Assembly (NCBI RefSeq): GCF_039555335.1
Contig: NC_092642.1
Coordinates: forward strand, 17,389,208 to 17,453,207
Source of the DNA: Amphiura filiformis
Lineage: Eukaryota; Echinodermata; Ophiuroidea; Amphilepidida; Amphiuridae
Reading direction: 5' to 3'
DNA: 64,000 nt
A model generated the notes under the pieces. It was not told the origin of the DNA and ran no database searches. It saw only the letters and a list, made by a program, of their open reading frames with translations. A program made the position numbers and the translations under genes. Below are positions 12,201-55,565 of this stretch, one piece after another (within the stretch, counting starts at the first letter, position 1; each line of letters opens with the position of its first letter).

Positions 12201-15200
12201 CATATTTCCTTCATATTATTGACAGCAAGTCCTAATTTTGACTTTGCTATTGCAAAATGTCATTTCATATCAAATTAGTAGACTTTCTTTGAAAAAACAT
12301 ATCACTGGTGCCTGATGGGAATACCCGTCCGCCATTTCATTAAACTGGATCGTTTTCGCCTGTTTTGTGCCCAGATGTATTGGGGGCGCGCTATACTCTC
12401 ATTGAACAGGCAAAGTTCGCAAAACTAACAACGTTGTTATTTGCCAAACTCAATTAACATGATCCAAGGGGTCGAACATGAATTATTCATAACGAGCTAT
12501 AACGGATCGATAACTGGCCTCACTTTCTAGCTAGTAAACCAGCTGAATTTTTCATAGATTTTGCGTTGCTAATAGAACAACCGTGAATTTAGTGTCACCC
12601 CCTTGTAAATACGAATCATCGTATTTGGCGACCACCTATTGATGGAGACAGATCGCAAGCGTACTCAATCCGTAATCTCTGTTGTGATACTTTGTTGATT
12701 TGATGATGCGGAATTAAAGATTGTTGTGAAGTTATATTATGTTATCCGTCTATTTCTGTTCGTGTATTCAGCGAGTCTTTCCCAGTGAAACTTTGGGATC
12801 CATCGGTCATCTATTATGGGGTGAATTTTATCTTTCACCAGAATAACTGATTATTTAATGGATCTCGGGTGAGTTTCAAACCATAATAATTGGAACCAAC
12901 AGCAATAACAATTTTGATAATATAATAATGATAATATTTCACCTTCAGCGCTAGCAGTTCTTGTCGAACATACCTGTTTGTTTAGCAACATACCGAGCAA
13001 CTGCTTTGACTTGTGTAAGTTTTTCTCCATCGACCTCTAAAACTGGAACTTGACCAAAAGGCATTTCTGTAGCAAACAAAGATGGCAAATAAATAAAAAT
13101 AATAAATTATATTCACAAGGTTCGCCGTCGCAAATAATAAAGGGGACAAGTAGAAAAAGTGATCCCGTCTGGGAATCGAACCTGGGACCTCATATTTACG
13201 AGACCTGTGTCTTAACCACTTAGCCACGGGAGCTTCATGATAGCAGTGTTGTAGTCCTCGAGTACTGTCATGTCCTTGACCTCGAGGACTCCTTAGAGGA
13301 CAGGTTTTGAAGTCCTTGGTCCTCAGACATGTAGTCCATGGCCTTGGACGTGTAGTCCTTGACCTTGGCCTCGGACATGATGAGGTCCTCGACTACAGCA
13401 CACTCACAACAGAAATATTTAACCAAGTTGGTTAATATTTTAACCAACCATATATTCACTACATGACAGCCCAACAGTTGGTTAAAATTTAACCAACTAA
13501 GGTTGGTTAACAGTTTAACTCGTGGTTGGTTAAATATTATTTTACCCAACTCGTTGGGTAATGATGTTGGGCAAAATACAAGCAATAGTTGGTTAACACT
13601 ATTAATGGGAAGTTCATTTCACTGTTTACATTTTAACCAATATGTTGGTTAGTTCATGCACACTCGGGATAAATGAGTACACAATGAACTACAATTGGAG
13701 ACGTTTGAAGGTAGGAAATTAAATTAGAAAGTATATTATTTTATCGGGTATAACACTTAGTTTAAGTGTGTGCGAGGCCGAGACTGCGATCAAGACTTAC
13801 GATGATTTATCGGCGACAGCTCTACCACCACAACCGGTAAGCTTAACAGTCAATGCCGCTTGTGCTTGCATGGGGCTAGCAAGCGGAATATTCCCTGTGT
13901 ACATGGTCATGATAGTGACGGTATGCACGCAATGTATTGTAATATGTAACATGATACACAATAGCCTATATGCACAAATTAAGCTTACCGGTTGTAGTTG
14001 TCGCCGATAAATCATCGTAAGACTTGATCGCAGTCTCGGCCTCGCACACACTAAACTAAGTGTTATACCCGATAAAATGATATACTTCATAATATATTTT
14101 CCTACCTTCAAATGTCTCCAATAGATCTTGAAGACCCCAATCCACAAGCTTTGCAGTAAGCCACTCATCGGTCATCTTGTTCAGGGCCGGATTTACCATT
14201 GGGCCAGATGGGCCCGGGCCCAGGGCCCCCAAATTTTGTTGGCCCCAAAATTGCCCGGCGTCTTCCTTTTAACCCGAAAAACACCACGTTTTGGGCCCAA
14301 AAAGGTTAAAATTGCAAAATCGTGCACTGGCCCATTATATAGCAAATTTCACCTTCACTTTGTGCTAAAATAGTCTGAAATTGAATTTTTTCGAGGGCTT
14401 TGCGCGCAGATGTCCTTAAAAAAGCTCGTTTCCCTTTAAATATTGTAACGCTCCCGCCGCTACTGTCGATCTTATACCTAAAGGGAAACCTGGCCACTTT
14501 AAGCCTTCTTCACGATGAGTTTGGGGCCTCCAAATTTTGGCCTGGCCCAGGGCCTCCAAAAAGGTAAATCCGGCCCTGATCTTGTTGTTTGCAATGCATT
14601 TCTGCCCAACACAAATGACCAATCACAGTTCGCAAAGGAACACCATATGACCATGGTTGGGCAAAACCATACTTTGCCCAACTTTATTGGCGGGAAAATA
14701 ATTTTCTTTACCAAGGTTTTTAACCAACATTGGTAATTTTGAACCCTGAATTCACCCAACCTATGTAAATACCATATTGACAGGTTTGACCATCCATGTA
14801 TTAAACTGTATTTTGCTCAACTTCAAGAATCTTAACCATTGTTGGACATTTTTTAACCAACTGTTTTCTGCCCATCCATTTTTATCCAATGTACTGAGAG
14901 TGCATTGGTGTACTGTATAGGCTGGTTGAAATTCTAACCCATAAGCGGTCGCTTAAACTTGTGTTAAAGGGCATTGCAAAAACAAGCTTATCTCTATTCG
15001 AAGAGAATAAATATTACAAGTTGACACTTGTTGCAATTTGTTTGTGCGTATTTCTCCCGAAAAAGGAGAAATTGTGTGGGTAAAGTTCAGCCTCGTACGT
15101 GGTCTTCCCCCGTTTGAAGCGTACGTGTTCGCCTCCCGTTTGGCTGATGACGTAGGTAAATGAAGCGGGCACTTTATCATGCTCTCATCATACAATCACA

Positions 15201-17774
15201 AATACTTTGACAAGTTTGACATTAGCAACAATGAGTTGTACTATCACTTACCATAACAATGCAGCATAACAATATGCACACTATTGCTCTCATTTCGGAA
15301 ACAAAGCCCACACAGTATTGTTACTATGCGTTTGCTTTGTAATATTTCATCCAACTGAAACTATATAGCATTGCAATAAACAGGGAAATCAGATACATGA
15401 GTTTGTGGACTTACCCAGCAAACACAGAAACGTTTTAAAAAACGTTATAAATAAGTTATATTTTGGCTTTTGGTTTAGGTAAAAACGTTTTAATAACATT
15501 AAAATGTCGGGTTATATAAAGGTCATGAAAACGTTTTATATGAAAACACACTACAACAATATTTTTTAAATGTTTTTAAAAATGTTATTGTAAACTATTT
15601 TCGCAAACGTTTTGTCAACACTTAAATAACATTATGTTAAAATATTTGCACTCAGCAAACACGGGAATGTTCTTAAAATGTTTTATTTAATACGTTTTAA
15701 TTAAAATGTCGGGTTATATAAAGGTCATGAAAACGTTTTTAAAACGTTATTGCAAATATTTTTCGCAAAATATTTTTTCAACCCCAAATAACATTCTGTT
15801 TAGAATGTTTTGTATAAAGTTATCAAAAATTTTTTTGGAATATTATTAAAACGTATTATACCCTTTATATAACCTGACATTTAAACGTTTTCTGTAAAAC
15901 ATTCTGTGTTTGTTGGGCAGTAGATTATCAAAAAATGTTTTATAAATGTTATGAAAACGTTTTATACCCTTAATATACCCTTTATATAACCCGACATTTA
16001 AACATTTTCTGACAACCTTTTATAACCTTTTGCGAATGATGTCGAAAACGTTTTGTGTTTGCTGGGTTAACACGGTTTATATGCTATAGTCTCAGATGAA
16101 ATTTTAAGCTCAAATTATGTATTTATTTTTAGGCCTAATATTTCTCATGATATTGATATATATATGAATTGTAATATCACAATTGTCTAATATATAACAA
16201 AAGATTTTATCCATATGTTTAAAAACCATTAAATTTGTAATACTTAATTTGGAATAATTTTCTGTGAACAACAACAGTATACGTTCTGTCCATTGAGAGC
16301 GTTGATAGTCCCTTTTCTCAAAGCGGGCACATCTCATGACGTCACCGTTTTTCTAGGCCAAATCTGTCTCGTTCGACTCGTTTTTGCAATAGACCTGCCC
16401 TTTAATGGGATGTGCCAGTGTTGGGGTGGGTACGGGTGGGGTGGGTAGGCGTGTATTTGACGGGATGGGTGGGTGCGTGGAGTGTGTATATATGTGTGAT
16501 AAATTCAAAGTCCCATTCTTGGCACTTGATTGTCCAAAATTTGAAGATAAATTAATATCCGAAATATATCACCTTTTCCCGGCAATCGCCCAAAACTATA
16601 AATATTGAATTCGAGTCCATTTGTAAAAACGAGCCGGGTAAATGGCTATGAACTTAGGACATCACGACAAATGTTTAAATAAAGTGTCAGACATATTAAA
16701 TAATCTCCCATGTGACTTTCATTGTAAATCGTTGTTTTGTTAAACTACGAATTTTACTTGAAAAACAAAATTGATTGGAAAACTTTAAGGAGGTGTCACC
16801 TTAAGTGACTACAAAATGTACTACCTTACCTTAACAATTATAGTAATTTATGCTCAACGAACCAGATTAATTTGACCTGCAAATTTACTTACAGTATTTT
16901 GATATCTTTTACTGATTTGGAAGAAGAAAGAACAATTTTATATAACGTTTACTATGAATTTTTACAAATAAATTATAATGAACCAAGAAAGAATCCCTTA
17001 ATCATGTTCATGTTGTTTTAGTACATCATTGTTTACCTCTTCTTGTAAGTGAAATTTCATCACCGTGAAATTAATTGTTACTATTTATACAATAATGGAT
17101 GTTAAATTTAATTTTTATATAACGCGCGTTATTGGGGTCACTGGTGCTCGATACGCGATACAAACAAATATTATATTGGACCTTGATTATTGACCGAATC
17201 ATTAGCTAGTCACGCAATTCGTATAGCATAACTGCGCCAACTGCATTGTGTAATTAGTCGATTTACAAAATGTAAGGTAATTTTCAGTGTAAAATTACAA
17301 ATCAGAGGCTTCAGAGCTGAAAATATTCTGAAAGCTTTCATCATAATGCTATATTACACACCTCCATATATCATACATGATAATATAGTACAGCGTCGCT
17401 GGGCAGGTAAATTTTCACCGTTTCACTCATTTGGCAAAACAGGGAACAGAACAAAATGTCAAATTTGAAGTATTGTAATTTTGCAAGGGACACAAAAATT
17501 ATCTAACTGTTTTGATGTTTCATTAATTTTATTACTCCACTTTATTAAACCCATCCCCCAATCCACTTCACCATGGTTCGGCAACAAAATTCTTTATTAT
17601 TTAATATATTCTTATATTTAAGATATACTAATACTTACCAGCTTTGTATTTCGGCAGCCAATCCACATGCATGATCCGGACATCTTCAAATTCTGTCTCA
17701 GAAATATGAAACATAAGACGGATGGACTCAGCACGCCCCTTGCTGATGAAGTAAAACAACTTGTACTGCGGCAT
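9104..17774 (-). CDS. Sigma-class glutathione S-transferase, complete, five exons
   Basis: Minus-strand exons 17774-17639, 13066-12974, 11097-10985, 10493-10392 and 9268-9104, joined in phases 1, 1, 0, 0, give 202 residues, the usual size of sigma GSTs (hematopoietic prostaglandin D synthase relatives). These cytosolic dimers conjugate glutathione to electrophiles or isomerise prostaglandin H2. The N-terminus MPQYKLFYFISKGRAE matches the thioredoxin-like GST fold, with Tyr8 as the catalytic residue. WLPKYKAEMPFGQVPVLEVD supplies the W-K and cis-Pro (VP) glutathione-binding elements. The C-terminal helical domain ends FVGDRLTLADLYVFGD, the conserved N-capping box region, and KVAEWMAKRPESQY. 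The usual Gln-Ser pair that binds the gamma-glutamyl group of glutathione reads Gln-Val here (LTQVKAVARY). The ATG is the first in frame and matches the family N-terminus. The first intron, 4.6 kb, is full of mobile elements. Confidence 0.93.
9838..10291. mobile_element. Inverted-repeat element in GST intron 4
   Basis: The left end ACAGTCCTGTACAATGATTT then TCGATAATATATTATCGA is mirrored at 10243-10291 by TCGATAATATATTATCGA then AAAATCATTGTACAGGACTG. Each arm contains the perfect palindrome TCGATAATATATTATCGA. No coding content. Confidence 0.65.
10392..10493 (-). CDS. GST exon 4
   Basis: Acceptor attttccag, donor gtaagt, phase 0 at both ends. 34 codons, EYLLKKIGKLSKEICNNLLE to GTYFVGDR (residues 115-148). 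Confidence 0.92.
10635..10880. mobile_element. Near-perfect palindromic MITE (TTGAGTAAAA type)
   Basis: Almost the whole 245 bp folds on itself: arms of about 115 bp run from CACTGTAAAAAATATTTTAC inward to GAGCTCAT and back out to GTAAAATATTTTTTACAATG. Repeats of TTGAGTAAAA and TTACTCAA occur throughout both arms. It has no coding capacity and lies in GST intron 3. Confidence 0.75.
10985..11097 (-). CDS. GST exon 3
   Basis: Acceptor cttttcag; the donor is gtcagc, weaker than the others but the only one fitting the frame. Completes Gly77, then FYGKNDIECAKIDEVIDLCE and DWHRPINDTFLVSPEEK (residues 78-114), the start of the helical domain. Confidence 0.9.
11098..12973. other. GST intron 2, no element recognised
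   Basis: AT-rich intron without a frame or inverted repeat I can support. Confidence 0.4.
12974..13066 (-). CDS. GST exon 2 (cis-Pro, GSH site)
   Basis: Acceptor tttgctacag, donor gtatgt. Encodes residues 46-76 including EMPFGQVPVLEVDG and LTQVKAVARYVAKQT, with one base of Gly77. The Ser expected after Gln is Val. Confidence 0.92.
13161..13233 (-). tRNA. tRNA-Thr(CGU)-like sequence, likely SINE head or pseudogene
   Basis: A 73-base minus-strand segment starts GCTCCCGTGGCTAAGTGGTT (A box), has TCTCGTAAA as the anticodon loop (anticodon CGT) and GGTTCGATTCC as a perfect B box, and ends CGGGATC. The acceptor stem pairs with one mismatch. The D, anticodon and T stems each have mismatches, and no CCA is encoded. 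It resembles a tRNA-Thr(CGU) that has decayed, or the head of a tRNA-derived SINE. It sits 95 bp upstream of GST exon 2. Confidence 0.5.
13252..13397. repeat. Minisatellite of GTCCTTGACCTCGGACAT-like units
   Basis: Degenerate head-to-tail units such as TAGTCCTCGAGTACTGTCAT, GTCCTTGACCTCGAGGAC, TAGTCCATGGCCTTGGAC and TAGTCCTTGACCTTGGCC. About eight units. Confidence 0.7.
13693..14130. repeat. Inverted repeat with 150-bp arms and exon-like content
   Basis: The left arm (13693-13848) includes TTTGAAGGTAGG, TTTATCGGGTATAACACTTA, GTGTGCGAGGCCGAGACTGC and TTACGATGATTTATCGGCGA. The right arm (13977-14130) is its close reverse complement. The centre, about 130 bp, is unrelated. Each arm includes a GAAG|GTAGG and an ACCG|GTAAGC splice-donor-like site. 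Confidence 0.75.
14106..14175 (-). other. Exon-like fragment, possible SAM-domain start
   Basis: A minus-strand ATG in good context opens a 23-codon frame, MTDEWLTAKLVDWGLQ then DLLETFE, followed by the donor GTAGGA. The pattern W-L-x5-W-G-L-x5-F resembles helix 1-2 of a SAM domain. No convincing continuation was found. The start codon overlaps the 8-bp target duplication of the adjacent hAT-like element. It could be a captured gene fragment or chance. Confidence 0.3.
14182..14578. mobile_element. hAT-like non-autonomous element with 8-bp target duplication
   Basis: Terminal inverted repeats CAGGGCCGGATTTACC and GGTAAATCCGGCCCTG, flanked on both sides by the identical octamer ATCTTGTT (14174-14181 and 14579-14586). 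An 8-bp duplication and CAGGG-type ends are hallmarks of hAT elements. The interior is rich in GGGCCC and has no transposase. Confidence 0.85.
15414..16066. mobile_element. Palindromic element with CCCAGCAAACACA ends (copy 1)
   Basis: Starts CCCAGCAAACACAGAAACGT and ends AACGTTTTGTGTTTGCTGGG, flanked by TTA on both sides (15411-15413, 16067-16069), consistent with a 3-bp target duplication. Inside are many AACGTTTTAAAACGTT-type blocks and GTCGGGTTATATAAAGG or its reverse complement several times. No frame. A related copy lies at 28288-28862. The TTA duplication suggests PIF/Harbinger, unproven. Confidence 0.7.
16067..17638. other. Rest of GST intron 1, no gene seen
   Basis: AT-rich. Includes a G-rich simple stretch near 16420-16490 (GGGTGGGT types). 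No supported gene or complete element. Confidence 0.4.
17639..17774 (-). CDS. GST exon 1 (start, catalytic Tyr8)
   Basis: Encodes residues 1-45, MPQYKLFYFISKGRAESIRL to DWLPKYKA, plus one base; donor gtaagt. The start aligns with the typical sigma-class N-terminus. Any upstream untranslated exon was not identified. Confidence 0.9.
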
Positions 17775-19435
17775 TCTGTTTGCAATTTACAATGCAATTT
17801 TTCCAGATATTCTTTCCAATTTTCAGTTTATTTGCAGTTTTGTTTTTTATATTCTAAATTTGACACTATACGTTCTGAAGCTGGCACACGAATTAGCAAA
17901 CTGTGCATTCGTGCATTCACGCACTGAGATATACCCACAACAATATAGTGCAAGTCCAACAATAATATAAAAATCCGGTGTCGAGTTAGTGTGACCGGAG
18001 TTAGATATTTTCATACGAATTCATTCAGGTCAGGTGGTTTAAAGGGAAACTCGCATTTTCAGAACTAGACTAAAGGCTGTTTCTCAGTATCTAACCCATG
18101 TGTTGGGGTGTGACGTACCTCTTCTCTATTGAGAAAGGGTCCCCCTTTAAGGAGAAATGTGAAAACGTACCCAAGAACATGAAGACGGTTAAATTATAAA
18201 GCAAAAATAAGAAGTGAACCATTTGTTCATGTTTTCCGTTAAATGTTAAGGGTAATAAGTCAAATTTAGCATATTAAGCGAATGTATTATCGAAAAAGGT
18301 CCACTTTTTAGAAATTCTACTTGAGCTATCCATGCCTTAAGGTGAAATAAACCTACCCATGTTGCGTCTGGCCATAGTTGCCGTCTGCTGTTTCCCTGGG
18401 AAACTATAGCATTTCCAATTCGGGCCTTATGCTAAAAATCGAAATTTTGAATATTTTGACTGACTCGTTTTACATAACCACAAATGATTAACAGCTCTGG
18501 TGTCTACCATGCTACTTCAATTGAAGACCTTATACACAAAACAAAGGTGTTATAGGGATTCTACTGTCACAAAGACAGGGTTCTAGGGAATTGCAAGAAC
18601 CCAAAATGGTTCATCTGCCTTTACAGAACCCTTTTCATGTCTAAAAGTAAAAAGTATAGTCCTCACTGGCCTATGCGAACCCTTTTTGGTTATGAGTAGA
18701 TATCGACTGCTCAGTGGCCAAAAGTGGATAAAGTAAAAATATTTCAAGCGTACTTGGATATTACAATCGTGCAAAAAGTAGTAATCAAAAGCAATAATCA
18801 AAACAAAATAAAACAAGAACAGTCTTTAAAAAAGACACAGTCAAGTGTATGGTACTAGTAATTTGTTCTAACTTTCAATTTTCATATCCAACCTACTCTG
18901 CACTGATTTGACAATAAATAAGTTATTTGAGACATACATCCTGACCCACCCGGGAAAATAATTTAACAAAAACCTCATTTTACATTTAGATTTTTTAGCC
19001 AACTACAGCAAGCAACATCAAAGTTACCTTTCTTAGCTTTGGTATATTTGTCTTTGTCTCACAATGGTAATGGTTTTCGTGTATTGACGCATCAATTTTT
19101 GTTTTCATTTTGATGATAAAACGCACGTGGTGTGGTACAGTTTTAGCTAGTTTTTGAAAAGAGGTTATAAAGTTTTCATAGTTTCTCCTAGAGAGTCAAA
19201 AGAGTGTAACAGAATAAAACCGAAGCAAATCCTTCGGATATCCACACAATATTTTGAACACATCACAAACAATCTATTGACAAAGTTAGGGACAGGTACA
19301 CTGTTAAAAATGTTGCTAGGTTCGGTATAATGAGTAAAATATAATAAAAACAGCGTTTTAAAATAATTTTGTTCTGTATTGAACATGGTCAGCGGGCAGA
19401 CTTCAAAACAGATATCAGTGCCAAAAAAAATCAAC
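17775..19435. other. GST upstream region, no gene seen
   Basis: Should hold the GST promoter and 5' UTR, but no clear TATA box or initiator can be singled out. Around 18590-18700 a degenerate repeat with AGAACCC and GAACCCTTTT units occurs. Confidence 0.35.
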
Positions 19436-19439
19436 AATG

Positions 19440-19695
19440 CAAAAGGTCAAAATGTTCATATGGGAGTACACTCGGAGTACATATCATTAGATTTTTACAG
19501 TTTACTTCGAGGACTGTTAAAATATAAAAAATAAAATAAATAGCAATTTTCAATAGTCTGCCATAAAATTTCAATTATATCACGAATTAAAAAAAAAAAT
19601 CTAGGCCTATATTATTTTGATATCAGAAGAATTTTCCTCGTATTCAGAATGCAATTTAGTGAATCTGATATGTGCTCTCAGGTCCTGCAAGCGTC
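19440..19695. repeat. Half copy of the 40.5-41.1 kb palindromic family
   Basis: Shares TTTACTTCGAGGACTGTTA, TAAAATTTCAATTAT, TTTTGATATCAGAAGAATT and TGTGCTCTCAGGTCC with the right arm of the element at 40539-41078. Only one arm is present. Confidence 0.55.
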
Positions 19696-20154
19696 GCTAG
19701 CCGAGCCCTTAATAGTCATCCATCACACCCTTTGCTTGTATAGCATAGTTGTATACGAACGCCATCCTGAAAAAGTAACATGCACGAATTTAGTGGTGGC
19801 GTTCTTATTTGACACTATTGGAAATTTGGAATCACCAACCTAAACTCACTCACACGCAAATATCTAATTTTGTCCGCAACTTGTGGTCCAGGACCACGAT
19901 GTTAAAAGCATAAATGCCGCAAGCCCAGTAGGACTGAAGGCAGCTGACTTCGATTGTAAACACTTACGACCAATGGAGTTCCAAATTCAAGAGCCCTCAA
20001 TAATAATGGTCCTAGCTGTTCCACATGCGGACTAGCTCTGACTGAAGATTTTTGCTACATGCCTCATCAATCATCATAAATTATTATGTGCACGTAAAAT
20101 TTAATGCACGCTCTCATACGCTCCCTTTCTTAGAAAGAAGAGAAAACGTACTTG

Positions 20155-20235
20155 CATATCAATTGGATTCGAACCCGGGTCTTCCGTATCATGCATGAGA
20201 CGGCAGTCTGATGCCCCAGTTGACGTCCCCAAACG
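20155..20235 (-). repeat. tRNA-derived SINE-like segment
   Basis: The minus strand has a perfect B box GGTTCGAATCC (20165-20175) preceded by ACGGAAGACCC, and upstream GCCGTCTCATGCATGATACG, where a CAT anticodon would fall (tRNA-Met-like). Stems are mismatched, so this is not a functional tRNA. Confidence 0.4.
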
Positions 20236-20397
20236 ACAGGAACCCGGGACAGCATGCAGACCTCTTATAAAACAACGAACTGCAGGCCTCTGCTGCAAAT
20301 AATAACTTAATCGTTATTTTTTACTTTGTGGAAACGTCTGAACCACATGCATTTCAAATACTTATCCTGCATGCAGAAAAGGTAACCCATGGAAATT

Positions 20398-21449
20398 CAG
20401 GGTGTCCCAAAATAGAGATCTTAACTCTGACTCTCGGATGGAGAATAATTCTAGAAAAACGGTGAAACCGATGGTCTTTAATTCTTTAATTCTTTAGGAT
20501 AAACTTTCCACTTCAGATGTTATGCCTCATCTAAATAAGATTTTATATTTTGGCTTTATTTTGGTCGATAAGCCGATGTTTAATATAATATGACGATAAA
20601 AACAACTTAAAAAACAAAAATAAAACTAGAAAAAAAAACACACACAAAAGAAAACATTTAAATTTTTCCTTTTACTACACTATCATGTTAAAACGCAGTT
20701 AAAAAATGTTTAAACAGCGCTGATTAACGAAATAGTGAACTGAACAGCCAGTTGTTTAAAATATTGTTTTTAAACAATATTTCAACAATACGAAATATTT
20801 AAAATCCCGTTTAAAATTCTTAAAAGAATTTTAAACAAGTTGTTTCTTACACAACTGGCTCAGCTCATCCGCTAATCAGCACTGTTTAAACTTTTAAACA
20901 GCGGTTTAACAGTGCAGAGTTTGTAATGCTCTTCAAATTTGTTGTGTTTATACCAAATCTGTGTTTCAGAAAGAATCAGTGACTATTTCCTTTCCAAAAA
21001 TTTACACTATTTCATACACTATTTTACAATATTCAAAACTGAGCAAATAGACCAATCATATTGGTCTGTTTGTAAAGTTTGGTAGAGCCGTATCAGGCTG
21101 CGGTTCGACTTATAATCATGTTGTTCAAATTTGTTGTGTTTATATTCAGAATCAGACTAATTTCCTTTCCATGATGAATGTATACACTATTGCATGAATA
21201 ATTAAGAAGTTTCAACACTTTTAATTAATGCATTTTGATAGTATTGATTTAGTCCGCTTTGTATGATGAATTCAGAAATCTCCCCAAGACCCAAGTAAAT
21301 TTAGGACTCCTTTGGTTACCGATTGAAGTGAAATCAAGTTATTAAAGCTTGATTACTCTTCTTTACGGTACAGTTAGCCTATATATTTCACCGGTTTTTT
21401 TTTTTCAAAATGTATTCACCACCTGATAAGATCTTTTTGGGACAACCTG
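20398..21449. mobile_element. Mariner-like element remnant
   Basis: The left end CAGGGTGTCCCAAAATAGAG and the right end GATCTTTTTGGGACAACCTG are imperfect inverted repeats of the CAGGGTGTCCCA type seen in Tc1/mariner relatives; TA follows the right end. No transposase frame remains. A palindromic element is nested inside at about 20655-20915, and a ~70-bp direct repeat (20935-21010 and 21118-21190, with TTCAAATTTGTTGTGTTTAT) lies beside it. Confidence 0.45.
20655..20915. mobile_element. Palindromic element, GTTTAAAC type
   Basis: The arms mirror each other: ATGTTTAAACAGCGCTGATT, GCCAGTTGT and TTTAAAATATTG on the left, with TTTTAAACAAGTTG, ACAACTGGC, AATCAGCACTGTTTAAAC on the right. Non-coding. 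Confidence 0.55.
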
Positions 21450-22131
21450 TATACTCATTATTCAAGACATTGACTTATCACGATCTTTGCAGATAAGCTA
21501 AAGTTAATGGTTTATTAAACCAAATGACCCATATAAAATTGTTACTATAACTTCAGTAAATAGCGCAATCGTTACGAGTCCCCATCTTAAGCAAAAATGA
21601 AAAACAGGCTCAGGAAATTAAATTTTGACTAAAAAATGAATTCAGATTAAAACCAAAATTCTCATGCCTGAAATGTTTCCCAGATTAGCGTCTTTACCAA
21701 ACGTTTTCTGGAGTTATAAGTTAGGCCATGCAGCCCGGGTAAATTAGAATAAACCATAAAACGTTCTGCTATTGCAAACCGACCCCCCTCCCTATCAAAA
21801 AGAAATCTACACAACGTGGTCGTGTTGCCCTCTATATTATAATACTGTACTACTACGAAAAAGCCTCGGAGAAGGTCCACGAACATCACGAAAACAGCTC
21901 AAAATCGCAATTATGAGAACATAGCCTAGAGAGCAAAGGTCAGTAATTTGCGTTGTTATCGCTCGCGCTTAATGCCCTTGATCTGCACTCGCCCATTGCA
22001 AACACACCGAGACATCGCACTTGCAGCTACCTGATAAACGTTGAACCAGGCCTAAATATTACATAGAGCCTACTTTTACAGTCAAAACGGCAGGCCAAGA
22101 ACGTTGGCAGGAAGTTGACTTGCACACCAAA
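21450..22131. promoter_or_regulatory. Region upstream of the aminopeptidase start, promoter not resolved
   Basis: The 680 bases before the aminopeptidase ATG have no convincing TATA box. The last 200 are less AT-rich. CCTAAATATTACAT near 22050 is the nearest AT-rich candidate. The 5' end of the transcript cannot be placed. Confidence 0.2.
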
Positions 22132-54618
<32,487 letters not shown>

Positions 54619-54688
54619 TTTATTTTCATGACTCTTCATTTTTTACAAATTCTCTCCATCCATCGTCAAGTCGTGGCTTTTGTTGAAT

Positions 54689-54694
54689 AATAAA
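54689..54694 (+). terminator. Probable poly(A) signal of the aminopeptidase gene
   Basis: AATAAA within GAATAATAAACAT, about 70 bases after the stop codon. Confidence 0.45.
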
Positions 54695-54759
54695 CATAAT
54701 TAACATGATTCTGCGATGATTTAGAATTAAAATCATACCAAAGAAAATAATAATTATGG

Positions 54760-55255
54760 GAATAGAGCGATGTTCCGAAGTGAAAGCTCGTTTGTTCAAA
54801 CACGCAGGGTTTTCTTCGAATGATAATTTGTTCGAAAGATATAGTCCAAAGCGTTGTTTATCTGCAGTAATGTCTGCCGTTACTCCGAATGGCTCATTAT
54901 TGTTCCAAAAGACTATTTCCGAAAAGTTATTATTCAGACAGGCATCGAAAAGTATTTAAGGGTCATTACTCAGAAAGGTATTTATTACTAAGTGGCATTC
55001 GTCCAAAAAAGGCATAGCGGTATAAAATACTCCGAAAACAAAATCCTTTCTGAATTATATTCTCGGAGAAACTATACCCCTCGGAGCAAAACTTTTTGCA
55101 GCAAAAACATGCTTGCCATTTTCAGAGCAATTATCTTTATAATAAACCTTTTGGAGTAAAAACTTGTCGGAATTAATTAAGATCTTTTGTTGAAATTCGG
55201 ATTGGCTCAGTATAAACTTCTTTGGAAGCAAAGATACTTCGGAATATAGATATAT
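54760..55255. repeat. Region of irregular TCCGAA/TTCGGA words
   Basis: TTCCGAAG, TTACTCCGAATG, TTTCCGAAAAG, ACTCCGAAAAC, CTCGGAGAAA, CCCTCGGAGCAA, GTCGGAATTA, ATTCGGATTG and CTTCGGAATA occur in a run of about 480 bp. No fixed period, no coding potential. Confidence 0.5.
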
Positions 55256-55565
55256 ACCCCATAATTACGACCTTGCATTGACAGGGTATCGGCATTGATA
55301 TATGACAATCAGTATTTTGTCCAATGAAAGTACTACAGTGTTTAAAATATTCAGAAATGGAAGTAGAAATTCAAGTTTTTATTGTATTCGTAAGTAAATA
55401 TAATGAACGATTTGTGTAGATGTTTCACCACTTTGTAGATAGGTATGATCCTGTACACTACCATAACATATCGAGTAAAATACGAAGAAAACATGAACTA
55501 GTTCCATTTGTTGATCAAAACCAAAATAACTTAAAACGTTTAAAGCAAAATCACACGTTAGTTGC

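Larger units (their letters stand above)
13420..14900. mobile_element. Composite repeat with TTGGTTAA palindromes
   Basis: Both flanks (13420-13660 and 14640-14890) are rich in TTGGTTAA, TTAACCAA and TTGGGCAAAA in both orientations, for example AGTTGGTTAAAATTTAACCA. They look like the two halves of one palindromic element interrupted by an inverted repeat (13693-14130) and a hAT-like insertion (14182-14578). The exact ends are not resolved. Confidence 0.5.

Noticed and set aside
14128-14759. Several frames over the hAT-like element and its flank
   Set aside because: They read through terminal repeats and GGGCCC blocks, with no transposase signature.
22120-22131. Aminopeptidase start at 22120
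   Set aside because: The codon there is TTG; the first ATG, in good context, is at 22132.
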